Origin: Wenzhouxiangellaceae bacterium
Lineage (GTDB): Bacteria > Pseudomonadota > Gammaproteobacteria > Xanthomonadales > Wenzhouxiangellaceae
Length of the DNA stretch: 46,795 nucleotides
Direction: 5' to 3'
Assembly (NCBI GenBank): GCA_028289455.1
Contig: JANQPN010000071.1
Span: 1-46,795, forward strand
The notes beneath the pieces were generated by a model. It was not told where the DNA came from. It saw only the letters and a program-made list of their open reading frames with translations, and made no database searches. Below, piece by piece: positions 7,611 to 17,507 of the stretch (positions are counted from its first letter, which is position 1; every line of letters starts with the position of its first letter). A program made the position numbers and the translations under genes.

Positions 7611-10600
7611 TTACCGTCCGTTGCTCAGCGTAACCTCTTGCCAGGCTTTGTTCAGCCGCTGCACCGAGACTTTTCCATTAGTACCCAGTTGCTGAGCAAA
7701 CAACGATACCCGAAACTCCTCCAGCAACCAACGATAATCATCCAAAATCTGAGTGTATTCATTGCCTTGCTCCAGCCAGTCAAGATATTGCCGCCACAAG
7801 GGCTCTACCTGCTGCTGTCTGGTCAGGTCTTTTTGCGGATCAAGCGGTATTCGCTGTAATCGCTCCTCCAGTGCCTGCAGATAACGTGGATAATGCTGCA
7901 AAGCATGCCAGCCCAATTCCGCAAACACGCCGGGATAAATCAGATCGTCCAGCTGAGAGCGGGCATCTTCCCATGCCTTTGGATATTTTCCTGCAAAGGC
8001 ATTGCTCAAACATCGATTGGCCTGGTGGTAATGCTCCAGAACAGCCTGCATCAATCTAACGCGTTGCTGCCATGCAGTTACCAGCATTGCCTGCAATTGT
8101 TCCACCAACTGCTCATATTGCGCCTGGGTATAGATTTCCTGCTCGCTCAGCAAACTGTTGAAAGTCGCCTGCAGCAGATCATCACGCAAACTCTGCCAGC
8201 CGCCCAGTGTCTGCGCCTGCAGCTGCATGTCTCTGGTAAAGCCGTGGTTTTTATGAATGTAGCTGACTTTCCGCTGCAGCGCTGTGTGCAGCAGTATCAG
8301 CAGACCGGCCTGGTGGCTCTGCCACGCTTCATCCGGGTCATCAAACAGCCGTAAGCCGCAGCTGCCGCCCTGATCTGTCAACGCCGGCCAGGCTTTAATG
8401 CCGGAAGGCGTAGTGACGGTATCGGGCAGATCACCAAAATCCCAGCAGGTAATATCATTGCGCTCAAACTGACTGCCCTGATCTCGCATAAACAACTGCT
8501 GAGCTCGGCTGCCGAACTGCGCCCTCAAGGCATCCAGGTCACGTCCGGCGGCTACCATTTCTCCAGCTTCATCGAGTATCTCGATGCGCATGCGCAAGTG
8601 GGCCGGCAGCGCACCCTCATTCCAACCCAGATCATCAGTGTTATTACCAGTCAGCTTTGCCAGCTCAACTGCCAGCATATCTGTGACCGCTTGATAATTC
8701 TTATCCTTTTCGCATTCAGGCCATTTCAGTCGTTCGAAAATCGCTTGGGCAAAATGTCGGGCTGGAGAAAACACCCGCCGCTGAGGTTTCGGCAACGAGT
8801 TGATCAATGCCGCCAAGCGTTCTTCCAGCAACCCCGGTACCAGCCAGGATAACTGTGCTGCATCGATAATATTCAAATGCATGATCGGCACCTTGACGGT
8901 AACACCATCATCCGGTTCGCCCGGTGCAAACCGGTAACTCAGTTCAAAACTCTGCCCCTGACAATGCCACTGATCCGGGTAGGCAGTTTGTTCATCCAGC
9001 AAGGCCTCGTCCCGCAGTAATACTGCTTCCGGATACACCAGATGGTCGGTACTCTTAAGACCTGAATACCATTTGAGAAAGTCCTTCACCGAATAAACTG
9101 AGGCAGGAACCCGCTCCGCGAAAAAACCGATTCTTGCCTGAACCCTTTCCAGCACATCATGACGCCGCCGTTTATGTTCGGCCTGCTGCAGACTTTCCAC
9201 CAGTGCCCGGTTCCGCTGCATAAACGCCGGCAATTTGGCTGCCGGAATATTAACCTCATCATTAACCAGCGCATGCTCAATAAACAGCCTGTGCGCCGTT
9301 TCCGGATCATGCGGCCCGTAGTGAACCTTACGCCGTTCCACCACCGGCAGGCCATACAGGCTTGACTGCATGTATCCCATCACTTGCCCGGTCCTGCTGT
9401 CCCAGAACGGATCATAGTAGCGGTGCTTAAGGATATGCCCGCCCTGCTGCTCCAGCCATTCAGGTTTGATGGCGGCACATACCCTGGCAAAAACCCTGCT
9501 GGTTTCCACCAGTTCGGCACTCATCAGCCATCTGGGGCTGGCTTTCAGCAATGCAGAGCCGGGAAAAATGTGGAACCGCCTGGCACGCGCACCAAGATAA
9601 CTCTTCAGTGATTTTTTGCCCTTTGCTGATTTACCTTCATCGTCATCACGCAACCCAACCATACTCAGCATGCCGCTCAACAACGACTGATGGATGCCAG
9701 CCTGCTGGCCGGCGTCCCAATCATCAGCAGCGCCGGCTTTCCAGCCCAGCTGGGCGGCCTGATGCTGCAGTTGCCGATGCAGATCAAGCCACTCACGCAT
9801 CCTTACCCAGGATAAGAAATGCTGTTCGCACCAACGCCTGAGCGCCGAGCTCCCCTTGGATTGTTTTTGTTCATGAAATGCCACCCAAAGCTTCAGATAA
9901 CTCATGAAATCCGATTGTGGATGGGCAAACAGTGCATGCGCCTGATCAGCTGCCTGAGCCTGCTCCATGGGGCGCTCACGCGGGTCCTGAATACTCAGCA
10001 CTGATACCAGGATCAGCATTTCACCCAGACAACCCTGACGCTGACCTTCCAGCAGCATACGCGCCATGCGTGCGTCGATGGGAAGACGTGCAAGCTGCCG
10101 TCCAACAGCTGTCAGGCGCTGCTGTTCCCCGTCGGATTCGATGGCCTGCAATTCCCGCAACAGCTGCAGCGCGTCACTGATCATCACCTGCGCAGGCGGC
10201 TCGATAAAGGGAAAATCTTCAACTCGGCCCAGCCGCATATCCAGCATTCGCAGGATAACTGTCGCCAGTGAGGTTCGCAGGATTTCCGGTTCGGTGAATG
10301 CCGGCCGCAGATCAAAATCCTGCTCACTGTATAAGCGTACAGCCACCCCGGGACCCAGGCGGCCACAACGGCCACTGCGCTGATTGGCACTGGCCTGTGA
10401 CACCGGCTCAATCGGCAGCCGCTGCACCCTGCTTCGATATGAATAACGCCCTATCCGAGCCAGCCCAGGGTCAATCACAAATTTGATCCTGGGCACCGTC
10501 AATGAGGTTTCCGCCACATTGGTGGCCAGTACAATTCGACGCTGGTTACCCGGTTTGAATACCGCCATCTGTGCTTTGGCGCTCAGCCGGGCATATAACG

Positions 10601-11567
10601 GTAACACCTCGGTAAAACGCAGATTACAACGACGCAGGTGTTGTGCGGTGTCTCGAATTTCCCGCTCGCCCGGCAAAAACACCAGCATATCGCCATGCTT
10701 ATCAATCCGGCTCAGCTCATCTACCGCATCAGCGATTCCCCGGTATATACCCCGCTCTCCACGTTCTTCCGGTAATGGCCGGTAACGGATTTCCACCGGA
10801 TAGGTGCGCCCTTCAACATTAACGATGGGGGCCCCGCCGAAGTAGTCCGAAAAGCGCTGGGTATCGATGGTGGCGGAAGTCACGATGACGCGTAAGTCAG
10901 GCCGCTTAGGCAATACCTGCTGCAACAGCCCCAGGAGGAAATCGATATTAAGACTGCGTTCGTGGGCCTCATCAATGATGATGGTGTCGTAGGCATCGAA
11001 ATACCGGTCTGCCTGCGCCTCAGCCAGTAAAATGCCGTCGGTCATGAATTTGATCAGTGTCTGATCAGCTGTTTGATCGGTAAACCGCACCTGAAAGCCA
11101 ACCAGTCCGCCCAACTGCACCAGCAGTTCCTCAGCCACTCTGGAAGCTACACTGCGTGCCGCTATCCGGCGTGGCTGGGTACAGCCGATTAAACCGCGCA
11201 GGCCTCTGCCGGCAGCAAGACACAGCTTGGGAAGCTGGGTCGACTTGCCCGAACCGGTATCGCCGGCCACGATTATCACCTGGTGCTGTCGGATCGCTGC
11301 TGTTATCGCATCAGCATGAGCAGTGATCGGCAGCTGCGGGTCATAGTGAAGTGCCGGCACGCTTGTCCGGCGCTGACTGACCCGTTCCGCTGATATCTGC
11401 AACCGCTGCTCAATCTGCTGTTCTACTACCTGCCGGGTTTCACCCTTTTTAAGCTGCCTGCGCTGAATTCGGGCAAGCCGCCGCATCGCCCACGACCAGT
11501 CGCTTTGCAGCACGGTGTCGGCAGCAAAGGAAGCTTTAGCGGGTTGCTTATGTGAGCGCTTCTGCAT
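7611..11567 (-). CDS. hrpA: ATP-dependent RNA helicase HrpA
   Basis: This 1318-residue DEAH-box helicase has the full HrpA architecture. Walker A is GDTGSGKST (102-110) and the DEAH box is at 199-202. SAT follows (SATIDTQRF). Motif VI contains QRSGRCGRLGPG. A winged-helix/HA2 region, an OB fold and the long C-terminal DUF3418 extension typical of HrpA follow. Known roles in E. coli are mRNA processing and rescue of stalled or collided ribosomes. Length (about 1300) agrees with the family. It is the first gene of hrpA-relA. The 254 bp upstream (11568-11821) hold only the cysteine synthase terminator and, presumably, the hrpA promoter, which I could not pinpoint. Confidence 0.96.
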   Translation of the reverse strand: MQKRSHKQPAKASFAADTVLQSDWSWAMRRLARIQRRQLKKGETRQVVEQQIEQRLQISAERVSQRRTSVPALHYDPQLPITAHADAITAAIRQHQVIIVAGDTGSGKSTQLPKLCLAAGRGLRGLIGCTQPRRIAARSVASRVAEELLVQLGGLVGFQVRFTDQTADQTLIKFMTDGILLAEAQADRYFDAYDTIIIDEAHERSLNIDFLLGLLQQVLPKRPDLRVIVTSATIDTQRFSDYFGGAPIVNVEGRTYPVEIRYRPLPEERGERGIYRGIADAVDELSRIDKHGDMLVFLPGEREIRDTAQHLRRCNLRFTEVLPLYARLSAKAQMAVFKPGNQRRIVLATNVAETSLTVPRIKFVIDPGLARIGRYSYRSRVQRLPIEPVSQASANQRSGRCGRLGPGVAVRLYSEQDFDLRPAFTEPEILRTSLATVILRMLDMRLGRVEDFPFIEPPAQVMISDALQLLRELQAIESDGEQQRLTAVGRQLARLPIDARMARMLLEGQRQGCLGEMLILVSVLSIQDPRERPMEQAQAADQAHALFAHPQSDFMSYLKLWVAFHEQKQSKGSSALRRWCEQHFLSWVRMREWLDLHRQLQHQAAQLGWKAGAADDWDAGQQAGIHQSLLSGMLSMVGLRDDDEGKSAKGKKSLKSYLGARARRFHIFPGSALLKASPRWLMSAELVETSRVFARVCAAIKPEWLEQQGGHILKHRYYDPFWDSRTGQVMGYMQSSLYGLPVVERRKVHYGPHDPETAHRLFIEHALVNDEVNIPAAKLPAFMQRNRALVESLQQAEHKRRRHDVLERVQARIGFFAERVPASVYSVKDFLKWYSGLKSTDHLVYPEAVLLRDEALLDEQTAYPDQWHCQGQSFELSYRFAPGEPDDGVTVKVPIMHLNIIDAAQLSWLVPGLLEERLAALINSLPKPQRRVFSPARHFAQAIFERLKWPECEKDKNYQAVTDMLAVELAKLTGNNTDDLGWNEGALPAHLRMRIEILDEAGEMVAAGRDLDALRAQFGSRAQQLFMRDQGSQFERNDITCWDFGDLPDTVTTPSGIKAWPALTDQGGSCGLRLFDDPDEAWQSHQAGLLILLHTALQRKVSYIHKNHGFTRDMQLQAQTLGGWQSLRDDLLQATFNSLLSEQEIYTQAQYEQLVEQLQAMLVTAWQQRVRLMQAVLEHYHQANRCLSNAFAGKYPKAWEDARSQLDDLIYPGVFAELGWHALQHYPRYLQALEERLQRIPLDPQKDLTRQQQVEPLWRQYLDWLEQGNEYTQILDDYRWLLEEFRVSLFAQQLGTNGKVSVQRLNKAWQEVTLSNGR

Positions 11568-11731
11568 GGCGCGGAATTGTCTCAGAAATTAACACGTCAA
11601 GCGACGTTTTCCGTTATTGAGGGAATGATCAGTTAATCCTTTTGAATGCCATAAAACACGCTCAAAACAGGTCCTTGATCAGCATCTCCTGCAGATAGCT
11701 CAGCATATTTGCGCTGATGTTTCTGCAGCAC

Positions 11732-11762
11732 AAAAAAATGCGCCGTGGTTAGCGGCGCATTT
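11732..11762 (-). terminator. Intrinsic terminator of the cysteine synthase gene
   Basis: On the minus strand a perfect 10-bp stem (AAATGCGCCG / CGGCGCATTT) with a 7-nt loop is followed by a run of seven T. It starts about 60 nt after the stop codon of the cysteine synthase gene, pointing the right way to end its transcript. Confidence 0.88.
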
Positions 11763-11821
11763 CATTTCAATATTGACTAACGGCTGAGATAACCTCAGCT
11801 CTTGATTTGATACTGACTGTA

Positions 11822-12763
11822 TCAATCAACCTCGTCGGTGCCTTCATTCAGGTCAGCCCATAAAGGCGTGCTGAAATAACGCTCACCGGTATCCGGCAGC
11901 ATAATCAACACATGACTGCCCGCCGGAATGGACTCAGACAGTTTGACTGCAGCCGCAAAGGTTCCGCCCGAGGAAATGCCGCAGAATATGCCTTCCTGCC
12001 TGGCCAGCTGCTGTGACCAGTGGATAGCGTCATCATCAGTAACCGGGATATTCTGATCATACACGTCACGATCCAGTACACCGGGGATAAAATCCGGTGT
12101 CCAGCCCTGAATTTTATGTGGTTGCCACTCGTTGCCCGCCAGCAGAGATGCACCGGCCGGCTCGGTGACAATCACCTTCAGATCAGGGCGGGCCAGTTTG
12201 AGCATTTGACCTGCGCCGGTCATGGTGCCGCCGGTACCGTATCCGGTAACAAAATAATCCAGCTGCCGGCCAGCGAAATCACTCAGGATTTCAGGCCCGG
12301 TAGTCTGCCGGTGATAGGCCGGGTTGGCCGGATTTTCAAACTGACTGGCCCAGAACCAGCCGTGTTTTTCCGCCAGTTCCTTAGCTTTTCTGACCATACC
12401 GCTGCCTTTTTCTTCCTTAGGCGTCAGTACAACTTTAGCGCCCAGTGCTCGCATCAGTTTGCGCCGTTCAATCGAAAAAGATTCCGCCATGGTCGCCACG
12501 AATGGATAGCCCCGGGCGGCACATACCATTGCCAGCGCAATACCGGTATTGCCGGAAGTTGCTTCAACCACGGTTTGCCCGGGTTTTAATGCGCCGCTTT
12601 TTTCAGCCTCATGAATAATGGCCCAGGCCAGTCTGTCCTTCACTGAGGCCATCGGGTTGAATGCTTCAACCTTGACGTAAAAATGCATGCCTTCCGGTGC
12701 AATGCGGTTGATTTTGACGATGGGTGTCTGACCGATCGTATCGATAATACTGTTATGAATCAT
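11822..12763 (-). CDS. cysK: Cysteine synthase (O-acetylserine sulfhydrylase)
   Basis: This 313-residue fold-type II PLP enzyme makes cysteine from O-acetylserine and sulfide. PLP is bound by Lys42 in SVKDR. The substrate loop TSGNTG (69-74) and the phosphate-binding GTGGT (176-180) are intact, and the C-terminus has GISSGG and PDTGERYFST. SIERRK, the HKIQG motif and WADL near the C-terminus are closer to CysK than to CysM, although the sequence is not a close E. coli-type CysK. Single-gene unit: 164 bp upstream separate it from the EamA gene, and a strong terminator follows. A cystathionine beta-synthase-like role cannot be fully excluded. Confidence 0.88.
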   Translation of the reverse strand: MIHNSIIDTIGQTPIVKINRIAPEGMHFYVKVEAFNPMASVKDRLAWAIIHEAEKSGALKPGQTVVEATSGNTGIALAMVCAARGYPFVATMAESFSIERRKLMRALGAKVVLTPKEEKGSGMVRKAKELAEKHGWFWASQFENPANPAYHRQTTGPEILSDFAGRQLDYFVTGYGTGGTMTGAGQMLKLARPDLKVIVTEPAGASLLAGNEWQPHKIQGWTPDFIPGVLDRDVYDQNIPVTDDDAIHWSQQLARQEGIFCGISSGGTFAAAVKLSESIPAGSHVLIMLPDTGERYFSTPLWADLNEGTDEVD

Positions 12764-12927
12764 ATGTCGCCCCGAAAAAGTGCATTGAGAAAAACCATAA
12801 AGATTAGCGTGTCGAAAAATTAAATACCATTACCTATCAGCATAGATTAATGCAGAATTTTTTGTTGTTGCAGTATTCATAACGTGCCGGCAGGATACTT
12901 TGCCGGATAGCTGCAGACTAACTGAAA

Positions 12928-13845
12928 TCATCCGGTTTCCGTCTGCTTATTGCGTCTGAATCCTCGCAGGCTGCCGAAGTATATCCCAGTTACCGCCAGC
13001 AGCAGCCCCAGCCACTGCCCAAGACTCAGCTCCAGATCAAAAAACAGCATATCCCAGGTAACTGATAAAGTCGGTTGCAGCAACAGCAGCAAGCCGGCCA
13101 GCCCGGCAGCCAGCCCCGGTAGGCCCTGGGTAATCAATAACCAGCCGAGTACCTGGCAGAGTACACCGTAGGCTATCAATATCCATAGATTACGAAGATC
13201 AGGGATCACAAAGCTGTGTCCTTCCAGCAGATTCATAATGATCAGCAGCAAAGCGGTGCACAATGACACCTGAAACAGCCGTAGCACGCCGTTCAGCTTT
13301 CCGTCACCGGATTGTGACTGACGCAGACTAAGCATATAACCGGAGTATGCCAGCGCTGTCAGCAAACCGAATACCACGCCCCATTGCTGCTGACTGTCCA
13401 GGCCGGGCCAGTGTTGCACTATCAGCAGCCACAAGCCGGTCAAAGCCAGCAGCAGACCGGTCATAAAACGCCACCCCGGCTTTTCACCAAACAGCACCAG
13501 ACCAGCCAGAGTCATCGCAAATACCTGGAAATTCCCCAGCAGGGTGGCCAGGCCCGGACCGATCCACTGGATACTGCGGTGCCATAGCCATAAATCCAGC
13601 GCAAAGAATGCACCAATCAGCAATGAAGCCCGCCAGCCGCGTCGCCAGTTGGCAGCAAAATCACGCCGCCAGGCGGGCACTGCCAGCAACATCAGCAGCA
13701 GGCCTGCAGCACCGAATGCCATGCGGTAAAACGCCGATGTTGACGCGGAAACAGTTACCATGCCGACAAACGGCGCCGAAAAGCTGATTAATACTGCACC
13801 GAGAGTTACCCGGCCAATTGCTGCAGTCCGTTTCATCGGCGACAA
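12928..13845 (-). CDS. EamA/DMT-family permease
   Basis: This 305-residue inner-membrane protein has about ten hydrophobic segments arranged as two EamA repeats, as in RhaT/YdcZ-type drug/metabolite transporters. The N-half carries SAFYRMAFGAAGLLLML and the C-half carries GLAGLLLLLQPTLS, both typical of EamA exporters of amino acids or metabolites. Substrate unknown. The start overlaps the end of ubiI by 13 nt, so it is the last gene of the ygfB-pepP-ubiH-ubiI operon. A second ATG lies at codon 4. A short 6-bp hairpin (12887-12906) downstream has no T-run and is a weak terminator at best. Confidence 0.85.
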   Translation of the reverse strand: MSPMKRTAAIGRVTLGAVLISFSAPFVGMVTVSASTSAFYRMAFGAAGLLLMLLAVPAWRRDFAANWRRGWRASLLIGAFFALDLWLWHRSIQWIGPGLATLLGNFQVFAMTLAGLVLFGEKPGWRFMTGLLLALTGLWLLIVQHWPGLDSQQQWGVVFGLLTALAYSGYMLSLRQSQSGDGKLNGVLRLFQVSLCTALLLIIMNLLEGHSFVIPDLRNLWILIAYGVLCQVLGWLLITQGLPGLAAGLAGLLLLLQPTLSVTWDMLFFDLELSLGQWLGLLLAVTGIYFGSLRGFRRNKQTETG

Positions 13846-15023
13846 ATCTGCGGCGCATTGGGGTGGATGCCGCAGGCATGCTGCATAAACCTGTCTTTCA
13901 GCGGCCAGAAGCGCTGCACCATGCTTAATCCGATTCCACCGATACCCGGGCGGTCTGCAAACAGGCGCTGGATACCATCGATTCCGCGCGCTATCAAAGT
14001 ATTTTCACTGATCCGCCAACGCTCAAACTTTTCCAGCGCAGCATCCATAGCGTCTGAATCCTGCAGCTCAATACCGGTCAGTTGCTGTGCCAGCCCGGCA
14101 ACATCCTGGAAACCCAGATTGACCCCCTGTCCGGCCAGCGGATGCACCTGATGGGCTGCATCGCCCAGTAGAATTACCCTGCCCTGGCGCATCTGCTTGG
14201 CCAGCTGCAATTGCAGTGGAAATCCGGCTACACGGCTGGCCAGTTTAATCGGGCCGAAGCGGTTGTTGCTGGCCAGAGTCAATTCTGCACCGAGTTTCTC
14301 AGGTTCCCACTGTAAGGCAGTCTCAGCTTGCTCAGAGGGTAATGACCACACCATTGATGAACGTCCATCACCCAGCGGCAGCAATGCCAGTGGACCCGTG
14401 TCAAGAAATATCTGCCAGGCTACGCCCTCGTTGGGTATTTCCGTCTGCAGCTCAGCAACCAGCGCGCGCTGCAGATAGTCTCTGTTGCTGGTTGCAATCC
14501 CGAGCTGCTCACGCACAGTTGAACGGCCGCCGTCAGCAGCCAGCAGCAGTCGAGCGCGAATTCGACTGCCGTCACTGAGTTCAAGCCGGGTATTTCGATC
14601 ACCCGGTATTAGCTGCTTAATCTCTGCAGGCGCAGTAATTTCAACCAGGTTATCCAGTTGCCCCCATAACTGACTCTGGATCAGGTTGTTTTCCACAATC
14701 CAGCCCAGTTGGCGTAAGCCATGCTGGTGCGCATGAAAAGCCAACTCGCCACCGGCAGATGTAGTTATCTGCATTTGCTGGTATGCACCGGCACGGGAGT
14801 TACTGATGGCATCCCAAACATTGCACTCACTCAGCAATCTGGCACTGCCCGGAGATATCGCGAATACCCGCAGGTCACGCTGATTTTCACTACTCCAGAC
14901 CGTCGGACGCTGGCGGTCCAACAGCATTACCCGACGTCCCTGTTGTGCCAACATAACAGCGGCGGAGGCGCCTACCAGGCCACCCCCCACTACTACTACA
15001 TCAAAATCGCGTTCAGCTGACAT
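13833..15023 (-). CDS. ubiI: UbiI-type FAD-dependent ubiquinone hydroxylase
   Basis: A class A flavoprotein monooxygenase of the UbiH/UbiF/UbiI/COQ6 family, about 396 residues from the start chosen here. The FAD-binding GGGLVGASAAVML lies near the N-terminus, and GDAAHQVHPLAGQGVNLGFQD holds the second FAD-contact motif. By position (ygfB-pepP-ubiH-ubiI as in E. coli) it should hydroxylate C5 of the polyprenylphenol ring during ubiquinone synthesis. An in-frame ATG at 15044 would overlap ubiH by 32 nt. I prefer the ATG at 15023 (11-nt overlap) because it leaves the family-typical short lead before DFDVVVVGGG. A UbiF-type role cannot be excluded without a phylogeny. Confidence 0.87.
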   Translation of the reverse strand: MSAERDFDVVVVGGGLVGASAAVMLAQQGRRVMLLDRQRPTVWSSENQRDLRVFAISPGSARLLSECNVWDAISNSRAGAYQQMQITTSAGGELAFHAHQHGLRQLGWIVENNLIQSQLWGQLDNLVEITAPAEIKQLIPGDRNTRLELSDGSRIRARLLLAADGGRSTVREQLGIATSNRDYLQRALVAELQTEIPNEGVAWQIFLDTGPLALLPLGDGRSSMVWSLPSEQAETALQWEPEKLGAELTLASNNRFGPIKLASRVAGFPLQLQLAKQMRQGRVILLGDAAHQVHPLAGQGVNLGFQDVAGLAQQLTGIELQDSDAMDAALEKFERWRISENTLIARGIDGIQRLFADRPGIGGIGLSMVQRFWPLKDRFMQHACGIHPNAPQICRR

Positions 15024-16194
15024 GCTGGCGGTAACCCATGGCATTCAAAACCAGACGGCGCTGCAGAGACGGAACAAATTGGTGGACCAGCAATCCGCCG
15101 GTTCGCAGCAGCCTACCGGTGGTACTGGTATTGCTGTACAGTCTGGCGAGCGTATCGGTATAGCGAACCGTATCGTCCTGATCGGCCTGACGCTGCTGCT
15201 GATATGCTTGTAGAACCGCTGCCTCGCCCGGGTCGTGCTGACCCTGGAGGCATTCCGCCAGTGCAGCGGCATCACGCAGCCCCAGATTAAAACCCTGTGC
15301 GGAAATTGGGTGGATGGTATGCGATGCATTACCGATCAGCACGCTGCGATGCGCGGTATTGGTATCAGAACGCACCAGCTTTAACGGGTAGCTGGTGCGT
15401 TCCCCAACTCGCTGAAAATATCCCAGTCGGTATCCAAACCGCTGTTGCAGGCGGGCCATGAAATCAGCATCATCCATTTTCAGCAAATCTTCTGCCTGCT
15501 GATCCGATACTGTCCAGACCACCCCCACACGCTGACCGGCCTGTGGCAACAGTGCAAGTGGCCCGGTAGTAGTAAATCGTTCATACGCCCGCCCCTGATG
15601 GGCTTTGCCCGGTGTGGCATTGCAGATGACCGCAGTCTGCTGATAATCATGCCGGGTGGCAGGCAGGCTCAGCAGATCACGCACTTTGGATGATGCGCCA
15701 TCTGCGCCCACCAGCAACCGTGTTGTGATTGCTCCATGCCCGTCGAGAGACAATTCGATATTACCGTCCCGGGATTTAATGCTATCGAGCCTGACCGGAC
15801 TAAGCCAGTGGATTTGAGAACAGTCCTGAGCCAGTTGCAGCAGTGCCTGCCCCAGGCGCCAGGCTTCAATGACCCGGCCGAACCAGTCCAAACCATGCTG
15901 ATCTGCTTCCAGCAGTACCCGCCCGAAACGGCCACGATCGGAAACATGAATACTGGTAATCGGGACGCCATGCTGTTCCAGCGCATCACCAATACCCAGG
16001 CGGCTCAACACCTGACAGGAAACCGGGTTCAGCACCAGTGTGCGGTCATCATAGGCCGGATGATCCGGCGCAGTTGGCGTAAAAGCCTCGATAACGGCAA
16101 CATTGAATCCACTATCCTTCAGCGCCAGCGCCAGGCTGACTCCTACCAGCCCACCGCCTACGATGGCGATATCCACTTTCTCCGGTATGTTCAT
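15013..16194 (-). CDS. ubiH: 2-octaprenyl-6-methoxyphenol hydroxylase UbiH
   Basis: A 393-residue FAD monooxygenase of ubiquinone biosynthesis that introduces the C1 hydroxyl. The N-terminal Rossmann motif is IVGGGLVGVSLALAL. The DG motif is GADGASSKVRDLL, and GNASHTIHPISAQGFNLGLRD closely follows the E. coli UbiH version of the third FAD motif, which separates it from the neighbouring UbiI paralogue. The start overlaps the pepP stop by 4 nt (ATGA), showing translational coupling in the ygfB-pepP-ubiH-ubiI operon. Confidence 0.92.
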   Translation of the reverse strand: MNIPEKVDIAIVGGGLVGVSLALALKDSGFNVAVIEAFTPTAPDHPAYDDRTLVLNPVSCQVLSRLGIGDALEQHGVPITSIHVSDRGRFGRVLLEADQHGLDWFGRVIEAWRLGQALLQLAQDCSQIHWLSPVRLDSIKSRDGNIELSLDGHGAITTRLLVGADGASSKVRDLLSLPATRHDYQQTAVICNATPGKAHQGRAYERFTTTGPLALLPQAGQRVGVVWTVSDQQAEDLLKMDDADFMARLQQRFGYRLGYFQRVGERTSYPLKLVRSDTNTAHRSVLIGNASHTIHPISAQGFNLGLRDAAALAECLQGQHDPGEAAVLQAYQQQRQADQDDTVRYTDTLARLYSNTSTTGRLLRTGGLLVHQFVPSLQRRLVLNAMGYRQHVS

Positions 16195-17507
16195 TCGCCC
16201 TGCACCAACGCTTCGACCTCATCGATGGCTTTGGGGGCCAGCCGGCTGAGTATCTCAGGCTCGGCTTTGGTTACCAGCACGTCATCTTCGATGCGTACAC
16301 CAATGCCGCGCCAGCGCGGCTCAACTGTCTGATCATCGACTGCAATATAAATGCCGGGCTCAACCGTCATCACCATTCCCGCTTCCAGCTGCCGTGACAG
16401 TTTATCCACCTGATAATCACCAACATCATGCACGTCCAGTCCAAGCCAGTGTCCCGTCTTATGCATGAAATAACGCTGGTAACTTTTAGTGTCCAATACC
16501 TGCTCACGGCTGCCGGACAAAATACCAATGTCCAGTAATCCGTCAATAATCACAGACTGTGCGGCCGCATGCACAGCATCCCAGTTATGCTCCACCGTAG
16601 CTGTCGAAATCGCGGCATGCTGAGCTGCCAGGACAATCTCATAAATTGCTTTCTGCTCGGCACTGAAACGACCTGAAGCCGGGAATGTTCGGGTTATGTC
16701 GGCAGCGTAACAGGCAAACTCACAGGCCGAATCAATCAATACCAGCCCATTCTCATTCAGTGGCTCATCATTGGCTATATAGTGCAGCACGCAGGCGTTG
16801 GCGCCACCGGCGACAATCGGTTCGTAAGCCGGCTGGCAGCCTGACCAGGTGAATTCATGCATCAGTTCAGCCATCAGTTCACGTTCATTGGTGACGTTTT
16901 TGACCATGCGCATCGCCCGCATATGCGCCCTGGCGGAGATTTCCGCGGCACGCCGCATGGCCTGTTGCTCATACTGGCTTTTAATCAATCGCAGTTCATG
17001 CAACAGATGGGTAATCGAGACCAGCTCTTCCGGCATCAACTGCTGTTTACGCTTATAGCGTGACCAGCCGATAACCTGTTGATCAAACTCACCATCACGG
17101 CCGAGTGGAAAATGCACCTGCTCACGGCCTTCCAGCAAACCCGGCATGATGTCGTCAATGTCGGTTATCGGAAAAGCATCATCCATGCCGTAATCATCAA
17201 TGGCACCCTGTAATCCGGCGCGCGGGCCGTCCCACTGTTCGCGTTTCAAATCCCGCTCCCGGCAGAACAGGATACTGCGTGAGCCGCTGCTGTCCGGCAG
17301 CAGCACCAGCACCGCCTCCGGTTCATCAAAGCCGGTCAGATACCAGAAGTCACTGTCCTGGCGAAACGGATAATGCACATCGTTATTACGGATTTTCTGC
17401 GCTGCGCCGGGAATAATTGCAGCAGCCTGCACGCCGATCATACCCATCAGATCGGCACGGCGGCGCTGGCACTCTTTATGCAATTTGCTGTCCATCGGGC
17501 TGGTCAA
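16191..17507 (-). CDS. pepP: Xaa-Pro aminopeptidase P
   Basis: A 438-residue pita-bread metallopeptidase that removes N-terminal residues before proline. The five metal ligands are visible: two Asp in LIDSACEFACYAADITRTF, the His in GHWLGLDVHDVG, and Glu residues in VTVEPGIY and RIEDDVLV. The N-terminal creatinase-like domain has DSDFWYLTGFDEPEAVL. Length equals E. coli PepP (441). Overlaps of 4 nt with both ygfB upstream and ubiH downstream indicate a tight operon. Confidence 0.96.
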   Translation of the reverse strand: MTSPMDSKLHKECQRRRADLMGMIGVQAAAIIPGAAQKIRNNDVHYPFRQDSDFWYLTGFDEPEAVLVLLPDSSGSRSILFCRERDLKREQWDGPRAGLQGAIDDYGMDDAFPITDIDDIMPGLLEGREQVHFPLGRDGEFDQQVIGWSRYKRKQQLMPEELVSITHLLHELRLIKSQYEQQAMRRAAEISARAHMRAMRMVKNVTNERELMAELMHEFTWSGCQPAYEPIVAGGANACVLHYIANDEPLNENGLVLIDSACEFACYAADITRTFPASGRFSAEQKAIYEIVLAAQHAAISTATVEHNWDAVHAAAQSVIIDGLLDIGILSGSREQVLDTKSYQRYFMHKTGHWLGLDVHDVGDYQVDKLSRQLEAGMVMTVEPGIYIAVDDQTVEPRWRGIGVRIEDDVLVTKAEPEILSRLAPKAIDEVEALVQGE